64,000 nucleotides of DNA. It comes from Cecembia rubra. Its GTDB lineage: Bacteria; Bacteroidota; Bacteroidia; Cytophagales; Cyclobacteriaceae. The notes beneath the pieces were generated by a model that did no database searches, had not been told where the DNA came from, and saw only the letters and a program-made list of their open reading frames with translations. The stretch lies in contig NZ_PYGF01000002.1 of NCBI RefSeq assembly GCF_003014575.1, positions 62,001 to 126,000 of the forward strand, written 5' to 3'. The translations under genes and the position numbers were made by a program. Shown in pieces: positions 28,127 to 35,945 of the stretch; position 1 is the first letter of the stretch; each line of letters starts with the position of its first letter.

Positions 28127-28142
28127 AAGCCCCGAAGGGCTT
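28127..28142 (-). terminator. Terminator of the suf-brxB operon
   Basis: On the lower strand AAGCCC-TTCG-GGGCTT, a UUCG tetraloop hairpin, followed by a T-run; 5 bases after the stop at 28147. Confidence 0.88.
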
Positions 28143-28146
28143 AATT

Positions 28147-28566
28147 TTATTTGCAGAAGTGCTCAAATACTTCAACCAAATGATCTCCGATCATTTTTGC
28201 ATTTCTTCCTTCAATATGGTGTCTTTCGATAAAATGGACAAGTTCTCCATTTTTAAACATAGCCATGGAAGGGGAAGATGGAGGATAAGGAAGGTGTAAC
28301 TGTCTCACCTTAGCTACTGCCTCTACATCATTTCCTGCAAATACAGTAGCCAATACATCAGGTTTAGCGCTGCTGTTTTCAAGTGCATACCTCACACCCG
28401 GTCTTGCTGCACCGGCTGCACATCCACAAACAGAATTGATTACAATAAATGTAGTTCCCTTATGGTCAGTTAAATGTTCTTCTACTTGTTCTGCAGTCCT
28501 AAATTCCTGAAAGCCTACGTTGGTAAGCTCTTCACGCATTGGGGCTATTAAATTCTCTGGATACAT
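28147..28566 (-). CDS. BrxA/BrxB-family bacilliredoxin
   Basis: A 139-residue thioredoxin-fold protein of the YphP/YqiW family, which removes bacillithiol (or a similar thiol) from oxidised proteins. The signature VINSVCGCAAGAARPGV carries the CGC motif near residues 49-51; further family patterns are the start MYPENLIAPMREELT and PPSSPSMAMFKNGELVHFIERH. It begins 25 bases after sufT with no terminator between and is followed at once by a strong one, so it is probably the last gene of the suf operon. That would link thiol repair to Fe-S cluster assembly. Confidence 0.92.
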   Translation of the reverse strand: MYPENLIAPMREELTNVGFQEFRTAEQVEEHLTDHKGTTFIVINSVCGCAAGAARPGVRYALENSSAKPDVLATVFAGNDVEAVAKVRQLHLPYPPSSPSMAMFKNGELVHFIERHHIEGRNAKMIGDHLVEVFEHFCK

Positions 28567-28591
28567 ATTATTTGTGATTTAATTATTACTA

Positions 28592-28942
28592 CTAAAGAAA
28601 TCCAAGTTCTAATTTAGCTGCCTCTGACATCATGTCCTGTGAGTAAGGAGGATCAAATGTCAATTCCAGCTCCACGTGGTTAATTCCCTGAATCTGTTGG
28701 ATTTTATCTTTGATTTCTGAAGGGATAAACTCTGCGGAAGGACAATTTGGAGAAGTCAAGGTCATGAGTATGTAAACATTGTTCACGGGATAAACAGTGA
28801 TTTCATATATCAGGCCCAATTCATAGACATCAACTGGGATTTCAGGATCATACACCTGTTTGATAGCGTTGATGACCTTTTCCTTGAGTTCTTGTTGTGG
28901 TATTTCTGGGGTGTTATTTTCAATTGTTTCTGACATGGTCAT
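28592..28942 (-). CDS. sufT: SufT-like Fe-S maturation protein (DUF59/MIP18 family)
   Basis: A 116-residue protein of the MIP18/DUF59 family: VYDPEIPVDVYELGLIYEI, then the conserved cysteine in LTSPNCPSAEFIP, then VELELTFDPPYSQDMMSEAA. In this position it helps mature Fe-S proteins downstream of cluster assembly. The ATG at 28942 overlaps the sufE stop by one base (TGATG), which couples the two; an ATG two codons later (28936) is also possible. Confidence 0.88.
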   Translation of the reverse strand: MTMSETIENNTPEIPQQELKEKVINAIKQVYDPEIPVDVYELGLIYEITVYPVNNVYILMTLTSPNCPSAEFIPSEIKDKIQQIQGINHVELELTFDPPYSQDMMSEAAKLELGFL

Positions 28943-29373
28943 CAGGTGTTTTGTTTAGTTTGGTAAGCCAATGCGTACAATTTCATTTGTTTAATCATTG
29001 CAGCGAGACCATTAGACCTTTGGGAACCTATGATATTACCCATTCCAATTTTATCAATAAAGAATAGGTCAGCTTCCCATATTTCTTTTGGGGTCCTTCC
29101 TGAAAGCACTCTTATCAAAAGGCTTATAAGTCCTTTAGTGATATCGGTATTGGAATCTGCCAAAAACCGGATATTGTATCCTTCTTCCTGGGCTATTAAC
29201 CATACTTTGGATTGGCAGCCTTTGATAATATTTTCTTCTTTTCTTTCAGCTTCAGGAAAATCTGGTAATTGTTCTCCCAATTCCATGATGTAGAATATAG
29301 TAGATTCTTTGTCATCTCCCAGAATGCTGAATTCCTCTATAATTTCATTTTGGATATCTGTAATGCTGCTCAT
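28942..29373 (-). CDS. sufE: Cysteine desulfuration protein SufE
   Basis: A 143-residue partner of SufS that takes up the persulfide sulfur and hands it to SufBCD. The acceptor cysteine is in IIKGCQSKVWLIA near residue 50; the N-terminal pattern EFSILGDDKESTIFYIMELG and the late IGMGNIIGSQRSNGLAAMIKQM fit the family. It overlaps sufS by 4 bases upstream and sufT by 1 base downstream, so it lies in a tightly coupled operon. Confidence 0.95.
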   Translation of the reverse strand: MSSITDIQNEIIEEFSILGDDKESTIFYIMELGEQLPDFPEAERKEENIIKGCQSKVWLIAQEEGYNIRFLADSNTDITKGLISLLIRVLSGRTPKEIWEADLFFIDKIGMGNIIGSQRSNGLAAMIKQMKLYALAYQTKQNT

Positions 29374-30593
29374 TTATTTTTGATTTTTGCAATTCTGGCA
29401 ACAGATTCTACCAGTTGGTCTATTTCTGATTTGCTGTTATAAACAGCAAATGAAGCTCTTACTGTTCCCTCAAGTCCAAATCTTTGCATCAGAGGCTGTG
29501 TACAATGGTGTCCTGTCCGTACAGCTATACCTTTAGCATCCAACATCATTCCAACATCAAAAGGGTGCATTCCCTGAATATTAAAGGAGATTACGCTGAC
29601 CTTTTCTTTGGCTGTACCTACAGGGATAAAGCCTTTGATTTCATTTAATCCATTTGCTGCATATTGTAAGAGATCATCCTCATGGGACTTAATGTCGCTT
29701 TTTCCGATTTCCTTAATAAAATCCAAGGACTTTTTAAACGCAATTACATCGCCTATATTGGGTGTTCCAGCTTCGAATTTGAAAGGGATTTCGTTGAATG
29801 TGGTATTTTCAAAACTGACTTCTTTGATCATTTCTCCACCTCCTTGATAAGGCGGCATGATTTCCAAAACTTCTCTTTTGCCATAAAGCACACCTAGCCC
29901 GGTTGGACCGTATAATTTATGCGCCGAAAATGCAAGGAAATCACAATCCAATTCCTGAACGTTGATATCAAGATGGCTGGTGGACTGAGCGCCATCTATC
30001 AAAACCTTAGCACCTACTTCATGGGCTTTGGCTACGATATTTTTTATTGGATTAATTGTGCCAAGGGCATTTGAGGCATGAACTATGGATACCAGCTTTG
30101 TTTTTTCTGTCAACAGTTGCAAAAAAGATTCCCAAATAATTTCTCCCTCCTCAGTGATTGGAATTACTTTAAGTATAGCCTCTTTTTCTTCACAGAGCAT
30201 TTGCCAAGGAACAATATTGGAATGGTGTTCCATGGTGGAGATCAAAATTTCATCCCCTTTGTGTATGAACTTTCTACCAAATGTAGCTGCAACCAAATTG
30301 ATGCTCTCTGTTGTACCTTTGGTAAAAATAATTTCAGCCTCTTCTCTGGCATTGATAAAATCCCTAATTGATTCTCTGGTGTTTTCGAAATACCTAGTGG
30401 CCCGATCTGCTAAAGCATGAGCGCCGCGGTGAATATTGGCATTATCAAATTCATAATATCTGGATAATGCATCAATGACGCTTTTTGGCTTTTGGGTAGT
30501 AGCAGCATTGTCAAAATAAATCAAAGGTCTTCCATGCACCTCTTGGTGAAGTACAGGAAACATGGACCTGATTTTTTCAATATTTAATGACAT
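29370..30593 (-). CDS. sufS: Cysteine desulfurase SufS
   Basis: A 407-residue PLP enzyme of class V aminotransferase fold that takes sulfur from cysteine for Fe-S cluster synthesis. Key blocks: YFDNAATTQKP near residue 25, FTKGTTESINLVA, STMEHHSNIVPWQ, VLIDGAQSTSHL, the PLP lysine in FSAHKLYGPTG and the reactive cysteine in RTGHHCTQPLM near residue 360. The short loop around that cysteine marks the group II (SufS) type. It follows sufD by 9 bases and overlaps sufE. Confidence 0.97.
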   Translation of the reverse strand: MSLNIEKIRSMFPVLHQEVHGRPLIYFDNAATTQKPKSVIDALSRYYEFDNANIHRGAHALADRATRYFENTRESIRDFINAREEAEIIFTKGTTESINLVAATFGRKFIHKGDEILISTMEHHSNIVPWQMLCEEKEAILKVIPITEEGEIIWESFLQLLTEKTKLVSIVHASNALGTINPIKNIVAKAHEVGAKVLIDGAQSTSHLDINVQELDCDFLAFSAHKLYGPTGLGVLYGKREVLEIMPPYQGGGEMIKEVSFENTTFNEIPFKFEAGTPNIGDVIAFKKSLDFIKEIGKSDIKSHEDDLLQYAANGLNEIKGFIPVGTAKEKVSVISFNIQGMHPFDVGMMLDAKGIAVRTGHHCTQPLMQRFGLEGTVRASFAVYNSKSEIDQLVESVARIAKIKNK

Positions 30594-30602
30594 ATGCCGG
30601 AT

Positions 30603-31880
30603 TTATAGGTTTCCTCCAAGTCTTTCCTGAACAATCTCAGTGACAAAGTCTCTAAAGCATTCATCTGAAATTTTTTCAAGTACTTCACCTGCAAATGCAT
30701 AAAGCAACAATCCTTTTGCTTGGTCTTTACCCAATCCTCTGGCCTTAAGGTAAAACAAAGCCTCTTCATCCAATTGTCCGGTAGTACATCCATGGGAACA
30801 CTTTACGTCATCAGCCCAAATTTCAAGCTGAGGTTTGGTGTTAACAGTTGCATCTTCAGAAAGAAGGATATTGTTGTTTTGCTGAAATGCATTTGTTTTT
30901 TGGGCATCTTGCCTTACAAAGATTTTTCCATTGAAAACAGCCCTTGACTGGTCTGCCAATATACCTTTGTAAAGTTCATTGGATACAGCATGTGCTTTCG
31001 TATGGTCCACATTGGTATGGTTATCCACGTGGGTTTTACCATTCAAAAGATAAAGGCCATACATGTTGCCCTCACAGCCAGAGTCCAAAAGGTTAAGGCT
31101 GAGGTTATTTCTAACCATATTTCCTGATAAGGAAATTACAGTGGAAGTAAAGGTGGCATCACGATGGATATCTGTTACGAAATTATCCACTACCAAGGCC
31201 CTTCTGCTTTCATTTTGTAGCTTGCTGAAATGCACATGAGCATTTTGAGATACTTTGATTTCAGTCACGGAATTGGAGAAATAAGCATCTTCATCCAAGG
31301 AAACAGAGTTCTGAAGGAAGGTGACTTCAGCATTGTCTTCCACCTCAATATAAATTCGGGAAGCAATGGATTGACCATTATTTGCCTGATTAAAAAACAA
31401 AAAGTAAATAGGCTTTTCGATCTTTTTGTTTTTGCTTATATGCAAATAAATTCCATCCTTAAAGGTTGCGGAGTTTAAAGCAACAAATGGGTCTTTTTCC
31501 AATTTTGCAATTCCGGCAAAATCCGAAGGTGTGTTTTGGCTTAAAAGTGCTAATCGGTAGTCCTGATTTGAAGTTTTGGACAATTCACCTGAAAAAACGC
31601 CGTTATTAAAAACCAGCACATCACCTTCAAAACCTCCGAAAATATTTTTTTGAACTTCTTCAATGCTCAATTGGACAGGTTTGGACTGGCCAAAATTCTG
31701 AATGGATTGTTCAAGATATTTGGTAATGGCAGTATATTTATATTCTTCTTCCTTTGGGGCAGGCAAGCCGTTTTCATTCAAAAAAGCTTTTGCTTTTTCC
31801 CTGAGCGGAACGAAATTTTGCAGTGGGCCAAACTCATTAATGATTTGATCTGCAATTTTATTTTTAGTCGATGTTGTCAT
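30603..31880 (-). CDS. sufD: Fe-S cluster assembly protein SufD
   Basis: A 425-residue scaffold subunit paralogous to SufB, forming the SufBC2D complex. The N-terminal helical part (about 1-100) has LPAPKEEEYKYTAITKYLEQS; the beta-helix core holds repeated strands such as VEDNAEVTFLQNSVSLDE; the C-terminal signature is DVKCSHGCTTGQLDEEALFYLKARG with the conserved His/Cys used in cluster assembly. Complete, and 32 bases after sufC. Confidence 0.96.
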   Translation of the reverse strand: MTTSTKNKIADQIINEFGPLQNFVPLREKAKAFLNENGLPAPKEEEYKYTAITKYLEQSIQNFGQSKPVQLSIEEVQKNIFGGFEGDVLVFNNGVFSGELSKTSNQDYRLALLSQNTPSDFAGIAKLEKDPFVALNSATFKDGIYLHISKNKKIEKPIYFLFFNQANNGQSIASRIYIEVEDNAEVTFLQNSVSLDEDAYFSNSVTEIKVSQNAHVHFSKLQNESRRALVVDNFVTDIHRDATFTSTVISLSGNMVRNNLSLNLLDSGCEGNMYGLYLLNGKTHVDNHTNVDHTKAHAVSNELYKGILADQSRAVFNGKIFVRQDAQKTNAFQQNNNILLSEDATVNTKPQLEIWADDVKCSHGCTTGQLDEEALFYLKARGLGKDQAKGLLLYAFAGEVLEKISDECFRDFVTEIVQERLGGNL

Positions 31881-31912
31881 GGGATGAATTCAATTAAAAG
31901 GTTTCCTGAATG

Positions 31913-32674
31913 TTAGACAGAAGCTGATTCAGCCTCTTCTTTGATCCAATCGTATCCTTTTTCTTCTAGTTCTAGCGCGAGCTCCTTAGAACCTGACTTT
32001 ACAATTCTTCCTTTATATAATACGTGGACATAATCCGGAACAATGTAATCCAAAAGCCTTTGGTAGTGAGTAACTACGATAGTAGCATTTTCTGGAGATT
32101 TTAATTTATTCACACCATTAGAAACAATCCTTAAAGCGTCAATGTCCAAGCCAGAGTCCGTTTCATCCAGAATTGATAATGTCGGTTCCAACATGGCCAT
32201 TTGGAAGATTTCATTTCTTTTTTTCTCCCCGCCGGAAAAACCTTCATTAAGTGAACGGCTCAAAAGTTTTTGGTCAATCTCTACCAACTTCATTTTCTCT
32301 TTCATCACAGAAAGGAATTTTACTGCATCTAAAGGTTCCAATCCACGATATTCTCTTACCTGATTGACTGCTGTCCTAAGGAAATTTGTAGTGCTAACAC
32401 CAGGAATTTCTACTGGATATTGGAATGCAAGAAAAACCCCTTCTCTGGCACGGTCTTCAGGAGCGAGTTCCAAAAGATCTTTCCCTTTAAAAGTTACCTC
32501 TCCTTCCGTTACTTCATATTCTTCCCTTCCTGCCAATACAGATGCTAGGGTAGATTTGCCAGAACCATTTGGTCCCATAATGGCATGTACCTCACCAGGC
32601 TTAATTTCCAGATTAATTCCTCTTAGTATTTCATTGCCTTCAATTGAAGCATGTAGATTTTTTATGGATAACAT
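31913..32674 (-). CDS. sufC: Fe-S cluster assembly ATPase SufC
   Basis: A 253-residue ABC-type ATPase that drives conformational change in the SufB-SufD scaffold; soluble, not a transporter. Walker A is GPNGSGKST (about 34-42), the Q loop is FLAFQYPVEIPG, the ABC signature is LNEGFSGGEKKRNEI, and Walker B LSILDETDSGLDIDAL is followed by a switch His in VVTHYQRLL. These variants are typical of SufC. It lies between sufB (94 bases upstream) and sufD. Confidence 0.97.
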   Translation of the reverse strand: MLSIKNLHASIEGNEILRGINLEIKPGEVHAIMGPNGSGKSTLASVLAGREEYEVTEGEVTFKGKDLLELAPEDRAREGVFLAFQYPVEIPGVSTTNFLRTAVNQVREYRGLEPLDAVKFLSVMKEKMKLVEIDQKLLSRSLNEGFSGGEKKRNEIFQMAMLEPTLSILDETDSGLDIDALRIVSNGVNKLKSPENATIVVTHYQRLLDYIVPDYVHVLYKGRIVKSGSKELALELEEKGYDWIKEEAESASV

Positions 32675-32768
32675 TGTCGTAAATTTTCAAATTGGATAAA
32701 CAAGTGATGTCAGGTATTATCTTCAAATACCAATACTACTTTTCAAATGATGTACATTTAATGTTTTA

Positions 32769-34214
32769 TCAACCGACAGATCCTTCAAGTGTCAGTGCAA
32801 GAAGTTTTTGGGCTTCTACTGCAAATTCCATCGGTAATTGGTTGAGAACTTCCTTGGCATAACCGTTTACAATCAGGGCAACTGCATCTTCTGTGTCAAT
32901 TCCCCTTTGGTTACAGTAGAAGATTTGATCTTCGCCAATTTTGGAAGTTGTCGCTTCGTGTTCAACCTTTGCGGTAGAATTTTGGATATCTATGTAAGGG
33001 AAAGTGTGCGCACCACATTTATCTCCCATTAGAAGAGAGTCACATTGGGAGAAATTTCTTGCATTAACAGCCCTTTTCATTATCTGAACCTGACCTCGGT
33101 ATGAATTCTGGGAATGACCAGCAGATATACCTTTAGATACGATCCTTGATTTGGTATTTTTACCGATATGGATCATTTTGGTTCCTGTATCTGCTTGCTG
33201 ATAATTGTTGGTAACAGCTACAGAGTAAAATTCACCCACAGAATAATCTCCTTTCAATATACATGAAGGATATTTCCATGTCACGGCTGAACCTGTTTCC
33301 ACTTGTGTCCAGGAGATTTTAGAATAGTCACCAGCACAGATTCCTCTTTTGGTAACAAAATTGTAAATACCCCCCTTACCAGATTTGTCGCCTGGGTACC
33401 AGTTTTGAACAGTGGAATACTTCACTTCTGCATTTTTCTCTGCATAAATTTCCACAACTGCGGCATGCAACTGGTTTTCATCCCTTTGAGGAGCTGTACA
33501 GCCCTCCAGATAAGATACATAAGAAGATTCTTCTGCAACGATCAGGGTCCTTTCAAACTGACCTGTGTTGGCTGCATTGATCCGGAAGTAAGTTGATAAT
33601 TCCATTGGGCATCTCACACCTTTGGGAATATAACAGAATGAACCGTCAGAGAATACGGCGGAATTCAGAGCTGCATAATAATTGTCTGTGATAGGCACTA
33701 CAGATCCTAAGTATTTTTTAACCAATTCCGGGTGCTCTTTTACTGCTTCACTGAATGAACAGAATATAATTCCTAGTTTGGAAAGTGTTTCTTTAAAAGT
33801 AGTTCCTACTGAAACAGAATCAAGGACTGCGTCAACTGCAATTCCCTGAAGTCTTTTTTGCTCATTGAGGGAAATCCCCAATCTCTCATATATCTGTAGT
33901 AACTCAGGATCTACCTCATCAAGGTTTTTTGGTTTGTTTTTCTGTTTAGGCGCAGAATAATATTTGATTGACTGAAAATCAACTTTAGGATATGTTACAT
34001 TTGCCCATTCAGGTTCTTGCATGTTTTGCCAGATTGCAAAAGCTTTTAACCTCCATTCCAAAAGCCATACAGGCTCTTCTTTTTTAGCAGAGATCCATCT
34101 AATGATGTCCTCATTTAATCCAGGAGGAGCTTCTTCGGTTTCGAAATTGACCGACCAGCCATGCTCATATTCTTTAGAGGTAAATTCTTCTAAAATCTGA
34201 TTGTCCTTGCTCAT
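32769..34214 (-). CDS. sufB: Fe-S cluster assembly protein SufB
   Basis: A 481-residue main scaffold subunit on which new Fe-S clusters are built. Recognised stretches are [40 protein letters not shown], a central beta-helix ([20 protein letters not shown]), [11 protein letters not shown]-like [31 protein letters not shown] and the closing [21 protein letters not shown]. First gene of the operon. A TATCTTCG on the lower strand near 34256-34249 is one base off the -7 consensus and could be its promoter. Confidence 0.97.
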   Translation of the reverse strand: MSKDNQILEEFTSKEYEHGWSVNFETEEAPPGLNEDIIRWISAKKEEPVWLLEWRLKAFAIWQNMQEPEWANVTYPKVDFQSIKYYSAPKQKNKPKNLDEVDPELLQIYERLGISLNEQKRLQGIAVDAVLDSVSVGTTFKETLSKLGIIFCSFSEAVKEHPELVKKYLGSVVPITDNYYAALNSAVFSDGSFCYIPKGVRCPMELSTYFRINAANTGQFERTLIVAEESSYVSYLEGCTAPQRDENQLHAAVVEIYAEKNAEVKYSTVQNWYPGDKSGKGGIYNFVTKRGICAGDYSKISWTQVETGSAVTWKYPSCILKGDYSVGEFYSVAVTNNYQQADTGTKMIHIGKNTKSRIVSKGISAGHSQNSYRGQVQIMKRAVNARNFSQCDSLLMGDKCGAHTFPYIDIQNSTAKVEHEATTSKIGEDQIFYCNQRGIDTEDAVALIVNGYAKEVLNQLPMEFAVEAQKLLALTLEGSVG

Positions 34215-34360
34215 GAGGTGAGTTATTTAGACTAATTATATTTTACAGTGCGAAGATACAACATTAAAGTAAATTTTATTGTTCACCATCCCAGTAATTT
34301 TTGTTTACGATAAAAACGAAACAAGGTTAAAACGCTTAAAAACAGGGAAATGTAAAAATA

Positions 34361-34389
34361 AAAAGCCGGAGTTCGTAATTCCGGCTTTA
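34361..34389 (-). terminator. Terminator after the Lrp-family gene
   Basis: Arms AAAGCCGGA and TCCGGCTTT around a 9-base loop, lying between the lrp-type gene (stop 34502) and the suf promoter region. It isolates the suf operon from upstream transcription. Confidence 0.85.
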
Positions 34390-34501
34390 ACCTGTGGGTG
34401 CAATAAATTGTTAGCTAAGTGATAATTTTATTTTATTTAGATTTAATCTGAATAATTTTCTTTCGTAAAAAAATCTGAAATACAATATGATTTTTGTCAT
34501 G

Positions 34502-34969
34502 TTATTTATCAAAAAACTGAATGGGTCTGTTAATACTTTCCTCTAGAACAATCAGGGTCTCCGTTCGGTCTATACCTTCGACTTTTTGAATATTATCCAG
34601 TACGGTTCTTAGGTGGTTAGTGTCTTTGCAGATAATCTTTGCGAAAATGGAATAATTACCTGTAGTATAATAAGCGTTGATCACTTCTGGAATACCTTTT
34701 AATTTTTCAATGACATTGTCATATAAGGAACTCTTCTCCAAATAAATCCCGAGGAATGCAGAGATATCATATCCAAGTTTGGAGAAATCTATATTCAATG
34801 TAGCACTTTTCACAATGCCCATATCCTCTAATTTGCGCATTCTTACATGGACTGTACCAGAAGAAACAAACACTTTTTTTGCTATTTCCGTGTAAGGAGT
34901 CTTAGCATCATCATTTAACAGGGAAATGATTTTTAGGTCGATATTGTCAATATCTAAAATTTTATCCAT
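34502..34969 (-). CDS. Lrp/AsnC-family transcriptional regulator
   Basis: A 155-residue DNA-binding protein. The N-terminal helix-turn-helix is in DNIDLKIISLLNDDAKTPYTEIAKKVFVSSGTVHVRMRKLED-type order (LKIISLLNDDAKTPYTEIA, then SSGTVHVRMRKLEDMG). The C-terminal RAM/AsnC effector domain has YDISAFLGIYLEK, VINAYYTTGNYSIFAKIICKD and IDRTETLIVLEES. Such proteins form octamers that respond to amino acids. It is monocistronic and AT-rich palindromes lie upstream of its start, which would fit autoregulation. Its target genes cannot be deduced. Confidence 0.92.
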   Translation of the reverse strand: MDKILDIDNIDLKIISLLNDDAKTPYTEIAKKVFVSSGTVHVRMRKLEDMGIVKSATLNIDFSKLGYDISAFLGIYLEKSSLYDNVIEKLKGIPEVINAYYTTGNYSIFAKIICKDTNHLRTVLDNIQKVEGIDRTETLIVLEESINRPIQFFDK

Positions 34970-35036
34970 TTTTTTTAGGTCGTTTTGAATCTATGTTAAT
35001 GAAAGCGGGAACAAATTATAAAATACTTAAAAATTA

Positions 35037-35087
35037 CCAAAATAAATTTTTCAATTTGTAAAATTGGTCAAAATACTTTTATTTTGG
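35037..35087. promoter_or_regulatory. Nested AT-rich palindromes upstream of the Lrp-family gene
   Basis: Outer arms CCAAAATAAA (35037-35046) and TTTATTTTGG (35078-35087) are perfect complements. Inside lies CAATTT-GTA-AAATTG (35052-35066), a 15-base palindrome of the size bound by Lrp-type dimers. They begin 68 bases from the start codon. An autoregulatory site is an inference; AT-rich chance palindromes are the alternative. Confidence 0.35.
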
Positions 35088-35295
35088 AGCATGGATTAGA
35101 TGCATTAATTTTATTCTGCGGAATGAATCAAAGTGGGTATAAAACTTTGCAGAAGGTAAAATTGCATCATAAATTCATAAATTACTGAAGTTGAAACTTT
35201 TAATCTCTAAAGTTATATTTGGGTTTATATTCTGAAAAGGGTCTTGCTTATGGCAAGACTTTTTTGTTTTCTTATAAAAATTTAAACTGCAAAAA

Positions 35296-35328
35296 TTTGC
35301 ATTTAAAAATTATTAATCTGTATATTTG
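35296..35328 (+). promoter_or_regulatory. Promoter for the 35349 gene
   Basis: TTTG at 35296-35299 and TATATTTG at 35321-35328 are separated by 21 bases, close to the Bacteroidota -33/-7 layout. The ATG follows 20 bases later. Confidence 0.7.
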
Positions 35329-35348
35329 TATCAATCAAATAGACAGCT

Positions 35349-35834
35349 ATGAAAACCATTTTTAATTATTTATCCGTTTTGATTTTGACAGGGATGTTGA
35401 TCTCAAACAATGTATTGGCTTCTGGTGAATTTACAGAAGTAGTTAAAGGCTCTTCCAATGAGCCTGCAACGGAAGGTAATGCTAAGAGCACTAAAATAAA
35501 CCCCATAATCTTTAATCTGGATGAGTTGATTGAAGAGTCATCACTTAACTCAATTTCTCCTTGGGTATTTCCGGTGCATGCCTTGGATATGGTAGACAGT
35601 TACATGCCTTTTATATTCAGGACCAAAAAGAGTGCAGCTATTGATGAATTGAAGGTGTTAATTAACATAAATGCCAAAGGGAAAATTTCCGGATATGAGA
35701 TTCTCAATGAAGAGGCAGATAAAGGTTTGATTGAAAGAGTAGGACATGTAATAAGGAAATTGCCTCAAGCCAGTCCTGTTCCAGGTTTTAGTGATTATTC
35801 GCCTATCCTTTTTGAGCTGGTGATAAGAAAGTAA
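35349..35834 (+). CDS. Small exported protein with TonB C-terminal-like domain
   Basis: A 161-residue protein with a signal peptide (MKTIFNYLSVLILTGMLISNNVLA). After a polar stretch of about 60 residues, the C-terminal part resembles the TonB C-terminal fold in miniature: VLININAKGKISGYEIL, then LIERVGHVIRKLPQASPVPG, ending in FELVIRK. It has no transmembrane anchor beyond the signal, so it is not a working TonB. Many Bacteroidota carry such short exported proteins; function unknown. A clear promoter precedes it and a terminator follows. Confidence 0.6.
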   Translation: MKTIFNYLSVLILTGMLISNNVLASGEFTEVVKGSSNEPATEGNAKSTKINPIIFNLDELIEESSLNSISPWVFPVHALDMVDSYMPFIFRTKKSAAIDELKVLININAKGKISGYEILNEEADKGLIERVGHVIRKLPQASPVPGFSDYSPILFELVIRK

Positions 35835-35854
35835 GAATTTTTGATTGAATTTTT

Positions 35855-35888
35855 AAATCCCTGGTCAATCGGTCAGGGATTTTTTTTT
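35855..35888 (+). terminator. Terminator after the 35349 gene
   Basis: Arms AAATCCCTG and CAGGGATTT around a 10-base loop, followed by eight or more T, 20 bases after the stop. Confidence 0.9.
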
Positions 35889-35945
35889 GAATGGTAATCA
35901 AGGTTTGTATTATCTCGGTTATTTTTAGAAAAATAATGAAAGCTT

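Larger units (their letters stand above)
34970..35348. other. Divergent regulatory region between lrp-type gene and 35349 gene
   Basis: A very AT-rich stretch with no gene. It carries the palindromes at 35037-35087 on the regulator side and a well-formed promoter for the rightward gene at 35296-35328. The middle part shows nothing else I can support. Confidence 0.5.

Noticed and set aside
27920-28144. 74-codon upper-strand ORF between gltA and brxB
   Set aside because: It ends inside the suf-operon terminator, has no promoter and no protein-like pattern.
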